Shown here: positions 1 through 14,616 of the stretch, piece by piece | How the letters are laid out: every line of letters starts with the position of its first letter | Numbering within the stretch: the stretch's first letter is position 1 | Assembly (NCBI RefSeq): GCF_021869535.1 | Contig: NW_026262668.1 | Location: 137,689,635-137,753,634, forward strand | Length of the DNA: 64,000 bases | Origin: Mytilus californianus | Taxonomy: Eukaryota; Mollusca; Bivalvia; Mytilida; Mytilidae | Direction: 5' to 3' | Program-made: the position numbers and the translations under genes | Notes under the pieces: model-generated | Told to the model about the DNA's origin: nothing | Databases searched by the model: none | What the model saw: the letters and a program-made list of their open reading frames with translations, nothing else

Positions 1-451
1 CAAACTTCCGGATTTGAAAAAGTGTCCGCAATTAGGCGAATTTCCCCTATATCACATAATTTTGCAATACATCATTTTTAGCGAAATAGTTCTGTTAGTG
101 CATATCCTCTTTTATATGAAAATGAAATATTATCTTGTCACTCAAATTTCCACTAAACAAAATAGTTACATGACATGAAGGTGTATAAAACACATATTTC
201 TAATATAGAATACTGAAAAATATATATAGGTGATTTGTTGACAATTAAGTGCAAAGTTGCCCTATAAGTGTTTCAAATACTCCATTTTACTTTCTGTAAT
301 TTGTTAGGTGTATATCATCATAGTTTTATTGTTCTGTTGTCTGACTTGTATATTCTGTAATTTGTTTATCTTATTGAAGTGTCTATATAAAATATTTACC
401 ATCATAAAAGTTTTATTTTAATTACCAGCATTTTCACCTCTTAATACTTAC
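1..451 (-). other. NRAMP intron 11, 3' portion
   Basis: AT-rich intron sequence. I see no exon or recognisable repeat. The remaining NRAMP exon or exons lie to the left. Confidence 0.6.
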
Positions 452-675
452 ATCCCATTTTTAAAATCTCCCATGATATCAGTAGAACTTGTGAAAGCTA
501 AGATTGGTATCAGTGCGAATGGTAACTGTAGACTCATCAATACATTGAGGAGATCATTCATACCACTTAGTTGTTCTATACCCTCGTATATAGATATAAA
601 TATCGTTGGAGCAATGGCTATAGTTCTGGTTAATAAAACTCTCTGCCATCTTTTCCATTTTAAATTAAGGAAACC
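452..675 (-). CDS. SLC11A2: NRAMP coding exon 11 (TM9-TM10)
   Basis: Residues 394-467 plus two bases. [20 protein letters not shown] is followed by [20 protein letters not shown] and [16 protein letters not shown]. The donor GTAAGT at 451 leaves phase 2. No further exon is seen in bases 1-451, so the remainder lies outside the window. Confidence 0.94.
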
Positions 676-3600
676 CTGTAAATAAATACATAAGACATTT
701 TTAAGAATTTGTCATAATAAAAAATAACCTTTGGTCTTAAGTGGAGAGGTGAAAGATACCAAAGGGAAATTTTTTTCAGAATTTGTCATAACAAAAAATA
801 ACCTTTGGTCTTAAGTGGAGAAGTGAAAGATACCAAAGGGATATTCAAACTCACAAGTCGAAAATAAACTGAAAAGAGATGGCTAAAAAAGAAAAAGACA
901 AACAGACAAACAACAATACACAAAACACAACATAGAAAACTAAAGACTGAGCAATTATCAAGTAGTCTGATTTGTAGTTGATGAAAAAAAATGTGACAAA
1001 AAGGTTTTAAGAACAAACAGAGAGAAGGAAGTGGCCATATAACCATTTTATCAAGTTTATATAACTTTTAAAAAAACCACAAACAAAACCTTCAAAATTT
1101 TAAGCAATTGCTCAACTTTGTTATGACAACATTTAATTCCACACAAGCAACAGCTGTTGTAGACAGAAAACTGTTTGAAAATTATTGGGAAAAGTTTCAT
1201 GCTATTGAAGTGAATAATTATTTTTCATCATGGAGATTGTCATTGGTACCGTACAAATTTTAACCCCTATTTGTTGTAAGTACTTAAATTTTGATGATGA
1301 GTAAGTTTTTTAGGAAGCATCAAAAACATTAAAAAGAATTAAAAATATACAGATTTTCATCTGTATAAGGTTCAGAACAAAATATTTAGCAAGCCATTGT
1401 TGTTCAAATACATAAGAAGCTATAATACCAAAACGGCCTATAAATAATCAATATAACTTGTACTATGATCAGTTCAATCAAGTGAATTATGGTAGTAACC
1501 ACAACAACAAAACAATTCTGTCTTCTTTTAATGTCTGTATACTAATCTTACCTCCATGACAAACTGTCCTGTATAGGTTCCTGTCATGGTAGAACTTTGG
1601 CCTGCTGCTAAAATTCCTACTGCCCATATATACATTGCTGCTATCCCAAACTGACATCCCAAAAACACACCCTAAAATCAAGAAAAAGTCTTTGACTGTA
1701 TATATGTACAAATTTTTGTTGGTTTAAATTTTCATTGATTAAATTTTTTAACTTTTGAAGGGTACCCTCATTCATGATTGCACCTTTTCAAAGTCTCAAA
1801 AATTGGTATTACCACAAGTATTTCGCTTCCTGGTTTCAATCTATCAATTTTCTTGGATGAAGAAAATATTTTTTATCATGGTGTTCACAAATTCTGCCAA
1901 ATGACAGCCTAAAGGAATATTTTTTTAACAGTTGAATCCTTAGTAAGTATACGCTAATACTTTTAAAATTTATTTTTCTAAACCTTTGCTTTTATTGAGT
2001 ACTAAAAATATTGTAGAGAGAAATGTGATTCGATAATTGTAAATGGTAAAGATAATAATTTATACATACCCCTCTATAAATATCAACATTCACCTCTGTT
2101 ACCTGCAAATGGAGGAAACATATTTTATACACTGGAAATTTCATCTTATATTGTATAATCTACAACTAATCTATCTAAATTAGTTTGAAATTAAGGACAC
2201 AACGGAAACAATAGGGTGGCTAGTTACATCCTTGTCATTTGGTCTTTGGTGGATAGCTGTCTCATTGTCAGTCATATCATCTTCTTATTTTTATATTAAT
2301 CCCTGACCTTTCACCTTTCAACACTAGACACTTCTCTTTTTTACTGATATAAACTTAATGATATTAGATAAAATAAACTCTTGACACAGAGATATGTCTT
2401 CAATGGACAGCAACATTGCTAATTAATTCAAAGTTGCTGAACCATGACATAGAGGGCAGCCTGTCAAAATGATTGTCAAACTGATATGTACTGATAACTG
2501 AAATTATCATTGTCTATCATATGTAGTTCCTATCAAACTAACTTAAGGATGTACACCTCTGAGGAGCCAAACATTTCTAGAATTAAACTTTTTTTCTTAA
2601 CCTGATTTTCGGGTTTATATGACTGTAAAAAAATAATTGGTGAAGAAAAAATCATATGGTGGTGCACTTCTTTTTTTGCTACGGCCATTCGAAAGTACCC
2701 AATGTTGATGATTTTCTCATTTTTCATCAATTTTTACCTTTTTTTGGGCTATTATTATGAAAAAAATCAGTTTCACAATCACCAATCTGAATAAATTTAA
2801 CTTAAAAAACTATAGGTAGGTGTTAATATAAGAAAGTTCTATAAAATTTTGTTGCTTTTTCGTGTCAAATTTACCATGCTGTCAATTTTGTAAATTTGGG
2901 ATTTTTCTCTTTTTTTATTTCAACTTCTTTGTTATAAATGATTGAAAAAATACATATCTAAGAAATTTGAAAAAGAAAAAAAATGATATGGGATGTACAT
3001 GTTTCTGGCAAAATCATTTCTTGTACCCCTCACCTATTTTCTCAACATTTTGGCTAATGAGACTGACTTGATTGGTTATAAAATTTGAAAATTTTATTAC
3101 TCAAAAACTACTCATTGTAAATACACAATTTTTTCATAGAGTTAAGTTTGATTATAATATTTTTTAAATTCATTGATATTTTCCACTTGTATCACATGTT
3201 TTGGAAATATTTTCAGAACGAAATTTCAACGAGACTGAAATGTCAGAGGAATACATCCTTAAGCAAAAAAACCTTAACATTTAAAATTCAAGTTATCACA
3301 TGGAATTAACATAAAGTTCTGTTTTCCAATCAATCAAGGACCATAACTCCCAAACAGCAACATCCTTAATATAAATCTTGACTTCCATTTCGTCATGAGA
3401 AACAGCAAATTAAAATTTGAAAAGGATTAACTTTTTTTGTAAGTAAGACAAATACCAAACTAATATCATTGCTCATACTTACATTAAATAAATGTGCATA
3501 AGGATTCCCTTCTGCCAAACATTTATTGTACTGAAAGTGAAAAAAAAAGTTTATTAATCTTGTATCTATTAGTGTATTATATTTTTCATATCCTTTTATT

Positions 3601-6600
3601 TAACTTACAGGGGTAACTTTGACAAATGACTCATGGACCTTTTGCCTGTGTGCATAAATCATAATAATAATTCTAAAACTATCATTGTTTATAAGTAAAT
3701 TTAATGTTACCTGTGAAATTATGCCTATATTTCATATTCCATTCTGTAAAAATTTGTTTGGATATATATATATATGATAAATTTAAATTAGAAAAATAAG
3801 AAAATTTCTGCACAAAATTCTAATCTAAAGTTTGAAATTTATTTGTGTTTTGCTATTCATCACAGAAAATTATGATATTATTAAAAGCTATACCATTCAT
3901 TTAAAAAGATTTTAAGACAAAAAACACTCAATGCGAGCATACAATTGTACAGATTTTAAAATCAGTTATACACTTTAGACTTATTTTTCAAACAACAAAC
4001 ATATTTCTTAAGAAAAACACTATTTTCTGTCATTATAACTACACTAATTTGGAAAAGCAGGCTGTTGGTTTACAACTAACATTTACACTCCAATAAATTT
4101 CACTCAAATGAACTTATTCATGTAAAAATGTTCAAATAAGACTCAACTCTAAAGTTTTCAAATCAAGTTTCTTGCGTTAAAGTAAGTGAGACAACCCATA
4201 CTTACTATATCTTCAGGACGACGGCCATAGAAACCTTCAGCAAAAACTGATGTAACAAAGACATTAATGATAAATGAGACCAGTAAGGCGATGGCTGCTT
4301 CTATAAAGAAATATTTGTTGGCTTCACTCACTTCTTCTTTCTTTGTTCTATCTACATCTCGAGACTGAAATTATAACAGTTTAAAATAATCAGGCATTCC
4401 TTATTGAATACTTTAATCATTTTGAGTGAAATGTAGACTATACCTGTAGAATTCTTATTAAAAACAGGACATAACTTCCTAATTTTTTAAGTTGATGTTG
4501 TTTATAGAGCCTGTAAAGATAAGATCCATGTAAACTCATTGATCCCATGAAAAACTAATTTTCTTCAAGTTTATCAATTTGACACCTTAGCATAATCTTT
4601 AAACATTGTTTTTGAAAAATTCAAACATCACTAAAAATAGATGTACAGTTATGAGTACTTGTGATCTTACATTCTATCTATATAGCTGTTTACCTATATT
4701 TTGGCACTAGGTCATTCATTTAGATTGTTTATGACATCTTTACACTAAATCCATTTGGATGTGTACTGATTGATGCTTAAGTCTGGGAGAACTTGATTTA
4801 ATCATGTTGTGCTTCTTACCGATCTACCGAGTTTTTGCGATTTGCAATGGATTATTACATTTTTTCTTATGTTGTGCTGTTACACCACAGTCCCAGGTTA
4901 GGGGAATGTCGAGCGATCAGAAACATGTTTAACCCTGCCACATTCTTTATGTGCCTGTCCCAAGTCAGGAGCCTTTAATTTAGCGGTTGCTGATGGTTCA
5001 TGTTTGTCATAATTGTTTTTTGTATATTGAATTGTTATAAATTAGGTTACAAGTTTTCTCTTTTGAATAGTTTCCTATTTTTCAGGTCAAGGCCTTTTAT
5101 AGCTGACCATACAGTATGGGTTATTCTCATTGTTGTACTGAGCTGTGACCTATAACTGCTTATGTCTTCTGAACTTTTGAAAAATTGTCTCATTGACAAT
5201 CATTCCACATCTCCTTATTTTTATGATACTGTTTTACAAATGTATCAAAATGTTTAAGAAACATGTGCAAAGTGTATACATTGTATTGTTTTCAAAATAC
5301 TATGGAAAATCACAGAAGATTTATAGGCCGAAAAAGAGCCAAAATGATTTTTTGTTAACTCAAAGATAAATCATTTACTTATGAAATATATCAGTGAGTA
5401 CAAGTTCATGATATTTAAAGTAGGTGTTTTTGATTAAGATGAATGTTTCATTTTTTTATTTTTTCAAATTCCCAAAATTTACAATCACAAAATTTGGTAT
5501 TGCAAAACAATTTTTTATTTTAAATAACATATCTGACAGCCCTGACCATATGTTATATAGACATGATATCAAAATTGTGTTGGAAATTTATCTAAGTGGA
5601 CATGCAGAAAATTGAAGTTATGTTTACCTGTAATTATGTACAACTTAAACCTACCTTGACAAGAGCAGAATGAAGATATATATTATGTGGCATGATAATA
5701 GCACCAATTATTCCTACAGCTTGTAAAATTTGTTTGGGTCCACAATCTGCACAGCCTGGTACAAAAAGTCCCTTTAATAGTGAAGGCTGGTCTGGAGCGA
5801 CAACAACATACTGTAATAGAAATTAATAACAAGTTATAGCATTAACAACCTTTTATAATCCAAGGTTTTTCACTATGATTTATACTGTTAAGATAGCTGG
5901 GGTGTCTAAATGTTTGACAATAGATTTTTCTTTAACTTCTGTAAAAGACTTATGGGGCAATGTACTCTCAAATTACAATATAAAAACTGGGGTCACGATT
6001 AACGACCTTGTTTTTTTGTTAAAATGCATTGAAATTTTGAAATTAAGGAAATCACAGTTATTTTATAAGGGTTATATAGGGAATATTCAATTTTTCCTTA
6101 TTGAGGAAACATTAAACGATAGAATTGGTTTAAATTCGACGAGAGAATTGCTTTTCATAGATACTTTCGAAAAATCAAATAAAAATAGGGGTCATGGGCC
6201 TTATTTTCTGGAAAAATAAAAAAAACATAAATTGTCCTATCAATTTCAATGTAATTATTTGCCCTTGATTTTAAAAGGATTTTTTGTTCTGAAATTTTAA
6301 ATACACTTAATGTCACTTAATTTTTTGATCGTTTAATCTTGAAATTTGAAGTTTTATATGTTACTTTTGTCTGTTGAATGATACTTGGTAAAATATTTCT
6401 AAACCAAAAGAGTATTTTTGCAAATCCCCAGAATGGATGTTAAGAAAAAAATACCTGATCTACCTTACAGAAAAATGTAAGTTACATATGTATACTGTAT
6501 TCTGTATATCAGTGATGGACATTTACATATATAGTGGTAATGTAGTTGTTCAAGCAAGATAAAAATTGAATTGATGTTTTGTTTGTTTTTTTTCAAAATC

Positions 6601-9600
6601 TTTTGACACAGCCCACATATACTAACATACAATATATATGTTATATATGAACAATATATATGTTATATATCAACAATATATATGTTATATATCAACAATA
6701 TATATGTTATATATCAACAATATATATGTTATATATCAACAATATATAAAACATTCAGAAATATACGAAGGAAGATGTGGAGTGCATTTCAATGATGCAG
6801 CAACCCAACAACACTAAGAGTACACACTTGTACACTAATATGGCTTGCTTGCTTCACTTATGTTGAATGTCTTTATGATATAGGTTTTTCTACAAGTATC
6901 ACTTAAACTTAACACATTATTGATGATCCATATCACAATATGTCCATACACCAAATATAGTTAAACTATTGCTTATTATATCTGAGAAAAAGACCTAACC
7001 ACAAAAACTTAAGACTGACAAATGAACCATGAAAATTAGGTCAAGGTCAGAAGGACCCTGCCAGACATACATGTTAACCTTACAATCATTCCATGCACCA
7101 AATATTGTTGACCTTTTGCTTAAAGTATCTGAGAAACATGAACTAGCCACAATTATTATTAACCAATGAACCATGAAAATGAGGTCAGATAAACTCTGCA
7201 TGATGGAAATGTATACCTGACAATCATTCCATATGCCAAATATATGTGAGCTATTGCTTATAGTATCAGAGATATGGAATTGACCACAAAAAACTCATTA
7301 TTGACAAATGAGGCATGAAAATGAGATCAAGCTCATATGAACCCTCCCAGAAGGACGTGTACACCTTACAATCATTTCATATGTCAAAATATAGTTCCTC
7401 ACTTACTATGCATTGCATTTACTTTGCTAAATTCATCCATACCACCTTTTATATCTAATAACTGGCAACCAAGCTGTAATAATCCAATTCGCTGATTATC
7501 TTTATGTATATATATATATATATATATACCCAAGTCTAAATTGAAATCAACGTTCAAACCTATGATTGCGTTGGATAAAAACCGCAATTTTTATACATGT
7601 GCATGCAAAACAAATTTCTTGGTAGAGGGGTCTAAATACAGCACAACAACATTTACCAAAAGACCAAAAAGTGAAAAAGTATATTTTAACAAAATGCATT
7701 TGACTAGCAGGTCGAACAACGGATGTTCTTAAACCCTGCTGACTGCCATGGCGATTGCCAAATAAACAGATCACAGATGTAACAAAATGGATCTTAATTT
7801 TAATCTAATACCAAATACAAAACAAAAAACTTGCGGAAAAGATGGTATACCGCAAACATGAGGTGCAAAAATTTGTACACCATATCCGGATTTCGACAAT
7901 TAATGTCTCTTCAGTGATGTTAGGAATCGAAACGGTATTTGGAAGGCCATATAATTTACCTCAATTTGGGATTGACTCTTGAATTTTGAAGAGTCGAAAT
8001 AGGATGAACGGATCATATAAACCCGAAGGCAAATATAATACAAGCCCAAACGAAAAAATATAAACAAGTCTAAATTGAAAACATCGTTCAAACCTATGAT
8101 TGCGTTGGATAAAAACCGCAATTTTTATACGTGTGCATGCAAAATAAATTTCTTGGTAGAGGGGTCTAAATACAGCACAACAACATTTACCAAAAGACCA
8201 AAAAGTAAAAAAGTATATTTTAACAAAACGCATTTGACTAGCAGGTCGAACAACAGATGTTCTTAAACCCTGCTGACTGCCATGGCGATTGCCAAATAAA
8301 CAGATCACAGATGTAACAAAATGGATCTTAATTTTAATCTAATACCAAATACAAAACAAAAAACTTGCGGAAAAGATGGTATACCGCAAACATGAGGTGC
8401 AAAAATTTGTACACCATATCCGGATTTCGACAATTAATGTCTCTTCAGTGATGTTAGGAATCGAAACGGTATTTGGAAGGCCATATAATATATATATATA
8501 AAAATTGCGGTTTTTATCCAACGCAATCATAGGTTTGAACGTTGTTTTCAATTTAGACTTATTCATATTTTTTCGTTTGGGCTTATATTATATTTGCCTT
8601 ATATGGCAATATATACGGTTTATATGATCCGTTCATCCTATTTCAACTCTTCAAAATTCAAGAGTCTATCCTAAATTGAGGTAAATTATATAGCCTTCTA
8701 AATACCGTTTCGATTCCTAACATCACTGAAGAGACATTAATTGTCGAAATCCGGATATGGTGTACAAATTTTTGCATCTCATGTTTGCGGTATACCATCT
8801 TTTCTGCAAGTTTATTGTTTTCTGTTTGGTATTAAATTAATAATAAAGATCCATATTGTTACATCTTGTGATCCGTTTATTTGGCAATCGCCAATGGCAG
8901 TCAGCAGGGTTTAAGAACATCTGTTGTTCGACCTAATAGTCAAATGCGTTTTGTTTAAATATACTTTTTCACTTTTTTGGTATTTTGGAAAATGTTGTTT
9001 ATGCTGTATTTAGACCCCTCTACCAAGAAATTTTTTTTGCATGCATACGTATAAAAATTGCGGTTTTTATCCAACGCAATCATAAGTTTGAACGTTGTTT
9101 TCAATTTAGTCATTTTCAAAAGACCAAAAAAGTGAAAAAGTAAATTTTTACTATATATGTACAATATTTTTGCTTCATACCTCATAACCAAATGTTACTG
9201 CCATCACTGTGATGAGGAATGTGAAGAAGAATTCTAATTTACGTAAACCAAATTTGTCCAAAAACAGGAACGTAAAAGTGTCAAAAATTGTGATCAATAC
9301 ACCAGCATACAATGGTATTCTAAAATTAAAAACGTTATTCATGATAACAATTTAATACAAATTTATCTTTGCAACAATAATGTTTCAAAGCATCAAAATG
9401 TAAAAAGGCCCCAAAAAATAAACAGCCAACACCATCCAACATGTCCAAGGGTATCTTTGGTATTTCTTGATTTAAAAAAAGCCTTTGACAATGTTTCATA
9501 TGATAAACCATTAGTATTACTATTAAGATTATTTTTTGACTTGATGCAATGGTTCACTTTATATCTGTCAGAAAGATTGCAAAAAGTAATAAAAGATAAT

Positions 9601-12600
9601 GTAGAAATGATTTCAAGAGATATTCATTTTGGGGTTCCTCAGTGTAACATAATTGGACCTATACTCTTTCTTTTATACAGTAATGATTTACCTTTCTTTT
9701 CCTTTAACTTCTTTAATATAGTAATGATTGACCCTTATTTTCATGGAACTGAATGGTGCTGTGCACTCATATGCAGATATAGACATGGATGTGTACACCA
9801 GAGATACTCTAAATAGTCCTCCATAAACTTTTTTGAAGAAAATAATCATTGGTAAGAAATGTAAACCTGTCATTGATGATGAAACAAATGTTGGTGGAGT
9901 AAAACTATTCACTGACATTAAGTGAGACAAAAGTATTCAAACATTCATTAAATATTCTGATGGAATGATTCAGTATGATTCATATGCTTTGACAGTGATG
10001 TACAAATGTAAACGGTATAACTTACTTTCCATTAGACAGTAAATAAAATGCGATGGCTGTTCCTATAACCTCTTGCATATCAGAACCTAAAATAAATAAA
10101 TAATGAAGCAGTTTAAAATTTTCTGTGGTTCCAAATTGTTGAATAAATGACATTAGACAATATGAGGTAAACATCTCTTTTTATCATTTATCATATATAT
10201 GTACTGTAAAGTGGGGAACTTCAAGGGTTTTTTTTCTCTCTAATTTCACAATAAAATAAGGAAAAAATACCCTTGCATATTTTTTTTCTTTAAAGAAGGG
10301 CAATATATGCCCTCAATTTTAGAATTTTTATTATTCAAAATTATCAGTCAATATGTATTCAACAACGATCACCAGTCCTTCACCTTTTTGTTTTAAATAT
10401 GTACTACTTTCCAGTATGTTCTATTTTGACCAGGCCCGATTTGGTGGTGTTACATCTTACAAAGTCTATCCGAATTATTTTGCAAAGAATCCTATTCCAA
10501 CCTGTGCTAGGGGCCGTCTTCAACTTGCAGTGATGTGAGAGATTTTTTTTTTTTTTTGCTCCATGTTGAAGGCCTCACTGTGACACTGAGATGAAGAACA
10601 GCAATAAAAGTGCTGTTCCTTTGCATTTTGTGTGTTTTTTGCTGTGCATGTACTGATTTTGTGTCATGGATGGATACCCATTATCCTTTGTTCTTCTATT
10701 ACAATGATGTGAAGACAAGAAAAAATAAAACCTCGCTAACATGTTTTGAACCAGAAATCATGCAATTTAAACTTTGCAACAACATTCAACTTTACGGTTT
10801 ACTCATTTTCTCCTAAATATTTATAAAAAAGGCTCTGACATGACAAAATGTAAAACAATTCAAGATATACATTACATATATACATTCAGTTGATATTTTA
10901 TAGTGTGTCTTTCTATGTTGTGATGTTACACTATTGTTTCAGGAAAAAGGGTGAAGGTTTGGTACCATTAAAACGTTTAAACCCGCTGCATTTGTTTGCA
11001 CCTGTCCTAAGTCAGGAATCTGATGTTCAGTAGTTGCCGTTTGTTGATGTGGTTCATAAGTGTTTCTCGTTTCTCGTTTTTTATATAGATTAGACCGTTG
11101 GTTTTCCCGTTTGAATGGTTTTACACTAGTAATTTTTTGGGGCCCTTTATAGCTTACTGTTCGGTGTGAGCCAAGGCTCCGTGTTGAAGACCGTACTGTG
11201 ACCTATAATGGTTTACTTTTATAAATTTTTACTTGGATGGAGAGTTGTCTCATTGGCACTCATACCACATCTTCTTATATCTATATGTCCAAAATTTTGA
11301 AAAAACAATATATTTCTACCTTTAAACACAAAAAACTTAAATTCTCCTTAAATTTTTATGTACAGGTAATCCATTTTTCCACTGAATAACTAAAATCTCC
11401 TGATTTTGGAAAGTTAATTCTTCAACCTGTTACCTGCAGGTGATATAATTTGTTTGAAGGGAAATTATTCAATATCTTCTGTCTGGGGTCTTGATTTAAA
11501 AATAATCAAAGAATGCTTTTGTTGTTATCTAAAGACATGAAGATACCACTTAATAATAAAATTGAGAATGGAAATGGGGAATATGTCAAAGAGACAACAA
11601 CCCGACCAAGGAACAGACAACAGCTGAAGGCCACCAATGGGTCTTCAATGCAGCGAGAAAATTCCGCACCTGGAGGTGGTCCTCAGCTTATTTCCCTTTC
11701 AATCAACAATATAAAGCATAAAGCATAAAACAGTTGCTGTAAGAGATTTTGAACTGGTAGTGTGGGTCATAAGATTGCTTGAAAGCCTTGAACTGGTAGT
11801 GTAAGTCATAAGATGGCTTGAAAGCCTTGGACTGGTAGTATAGGTCATAAGATTGCTTGAAGGCCTTGAACTGGTAGTGTAGGTCATAAGATTGCTTGAA
11901 AGCCTTGAACTGGTGGTGTAGGTCATAAGATTGCTTGAAAGCCTTGAACTGGTGGTGTAGGTTATAAGATTGCTTGAAAGCCTTGAACTGGTGGTGTAGG
12001 TCATAAGATTGCTTGAAAGCCTTGGACTGGTAGTGTAGGTCATAAGATTGCTTGAAAGCCTTGAACTGGTGGTGTAGGTCATAAGATTGCTTGAAAGCCT
12101 TGGACTGGTAGTGTAGGTCATAAGATTGCTTGAAAGCCTTGAACTGGTGGTGTAGGTCATAAGATTGCTTGAAGGCCTTGAACTGGTAGTGTAGGTCATA
12201 AGATTGCTTGAAAGCCTTGAACTGGTGTGTAGGTCATAAGATTGCTTGAAAGCCTTGAACTGGTGGTGTAGGTCATAAGATTGCTTTAAAGCCTTGAACT
12301 GGTGGTGTAGGTCATAAGATTGCTTGAAAGCCTTGGACTGGTAGTGTAGGTCATAAGATTGCTTGAAAGCCTTGAACTGGTGGTGTAGGTCATAAGATTG
12401 CTTGAAAGCCTTGAACTGGTGGTGTAGGTCATAAGATTGCTTGAAAGCCTTGGACTGGTAGTGTAGGTCATAAGATTGCTTGAAAGCCTTGAACTGGTGG
12501 TGTAGGTCATAAGATTGCTTGAAAGCCTTGAACTGGTGGTGTAGGTCATAAGATTGCTTGAAAGCCTTGAACTGGTGGTGTAGGTCATAAGATTGCTTGA

Positions 12601-13943
12601 AAGCCTTGAACTGGTGGTGTAGGTCATAAGATTGCTTGAAATCCATCTTATAGCAATAATATAATATAAAAGTTTACCTATAATAGCTATTTCTATCATT
12701 ATCCATAAGATGATACGAGGAACTTTCCCATATCTTTTATAGCAAATTTCTGCCAAGTGGAAACCTGACACAACTCCTAATCTGGCAGAAAGTCGTTGCA
12801 TCAACAGTCCTAGAAATGTGGCAGACATTAGCACCCATAACAACTATAAAAAAAAGAAACATCTTGAAGAATCAAATATGTTTATTTCAAAAAATTACTT
12901 GTAAAGTATGCATACAGGTTTAAGACCATAAAAATAAAATTCACAATTTTAAAGGGTTTTAATTTGTAAAAGAAAATAAAATGAAGATCCTTGCAAATTT
13001 AAATGATTCATTAAGTGTTGAAAGATGGTCAATGTACATATTAAGGTGTCTATCTATTATTTGCTGATCCTTCAAAGTTCATGATGAATATTTGAGCAAA
13101 AGATAGCTTCTTTGAATTATTTTTTATACATATATGAAAAATTCAAAAAACCATTTAATTTCAAACTTTTCATCAAGACAGATCAATTTTCAAAGGTGGC
13201 CTAGTAGCCAAACAACTATAAGGTAAACTGGTACTTGTGTATTATAACAAACAATCTGTGTCTTCCTAGCAGAACTTATATATTATCATAAAGATAATAT
13301 GACCATCTGGGGGGGGGGGGGGGATTATCATAAAACTTACTTTAAATCTAGCAACAGAACCAGCTTGTAAATCTGATTCTATATTTCCAGGGTCAAGGTA
13401 TGCTATACTCATTAAGAAACCAGGCCCTGTGAAAGCCCACAACTTTCTAAAGCTAAAACGGGTCTGCAAAATAAAAGCATACAAAATATTAGGTGATAAT
13501 TTTCTATCCTGGTGTCAAGGTATGCTATACTCATAAGGAAACCAGGCCTTGTGAAAGCCAACAACTTTCTCTAGCTAAAACATGTCTGCAAAAAAAGTGC
13601 CCTATGCCAGCGGCTCATCCCTACCACTCCACATTATTAGTGGCAGCCAAAGAACTGCCATCACATGTTTATGAATGTCAATATGTTAAAAGCTTGACAT
13701 ACTATTCAGAATGGAAGAAAAGGTCTATTCGATTCATGAAAATGTGTACCCACGATAGAAATGATCTACAGTATGAGCCCTGCAGGATTCAAAACTATCT
13801 TTCATTTGAAATATCAGTGTGAACACGACTTATATCCTACTTAAAATAACTTTGTTTTCAAATATCATTATTTTGAAATATGTCATCTTGAATATGCAAA
13901 GTACATAATGCATAAAATAAAAATCAATCAAATGTTTTTAATG

Positions 13944-14014
<71 letters not shown>

Positions 14015-14556
14015 AAGTCTAAATTGAAAACAACATTCAAACCTATGATTGCGTTGGATAAAAACCGCAATTTTTATACATGTGCATGCAAAACAAATTT
14101 CTTTCTAGAGGGGTCTAAATACAGCACAAACAACATTTTCCAAAAGACCAAAAAAGAGAAAAAGTATATTTTAACAAAACGCATTTGACTGGCAGGTCGA
14201 ACAACGGATGTACTTAAACCCTGCTGACTGCCATGGCGATTGCCAAATAAACGGATCACAGATGTAACACAATGGATCTTAATTATATTAATTTAATACC
14301 AAACAGAAAACAATAAATTGCGGAAAAGATAGTATACCGCAAACATGAGGTGCAAAAATTATAAGTACGTCTGAACCAGTGACAACTCTACAACAGATTT
14401 ATCCATCGGATCACCAGCAGTGATGGTGATACATGGCTGTGTACATTCTGTATATACAACTCATCTAAACATCAGCCCAACAATGTTAGATCTGTAAATT
14501 TGCTTTCGCAAGCAAATTTACAGATCTAACATTGTTGGGCTGATGTTTAGACGAGT

Positions 14557-14616
<60 letters not shown>

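Noticed and set aside
5875-6219. 114-codon plus-strand open frame in NRAMP intron 5
   Set aside because: No recognisable domain, AT-driven composition, inside an intron of a conserved gene and antisense to it.
11699-12646. Long minus-strand open frame with 13-residue repeats, as a repetitive protein
   Set aside because: It is produced by a 39-bp minisatellite inside an NRAMP intron. Two frames are open at once, and there is no independent start or conserved domain.
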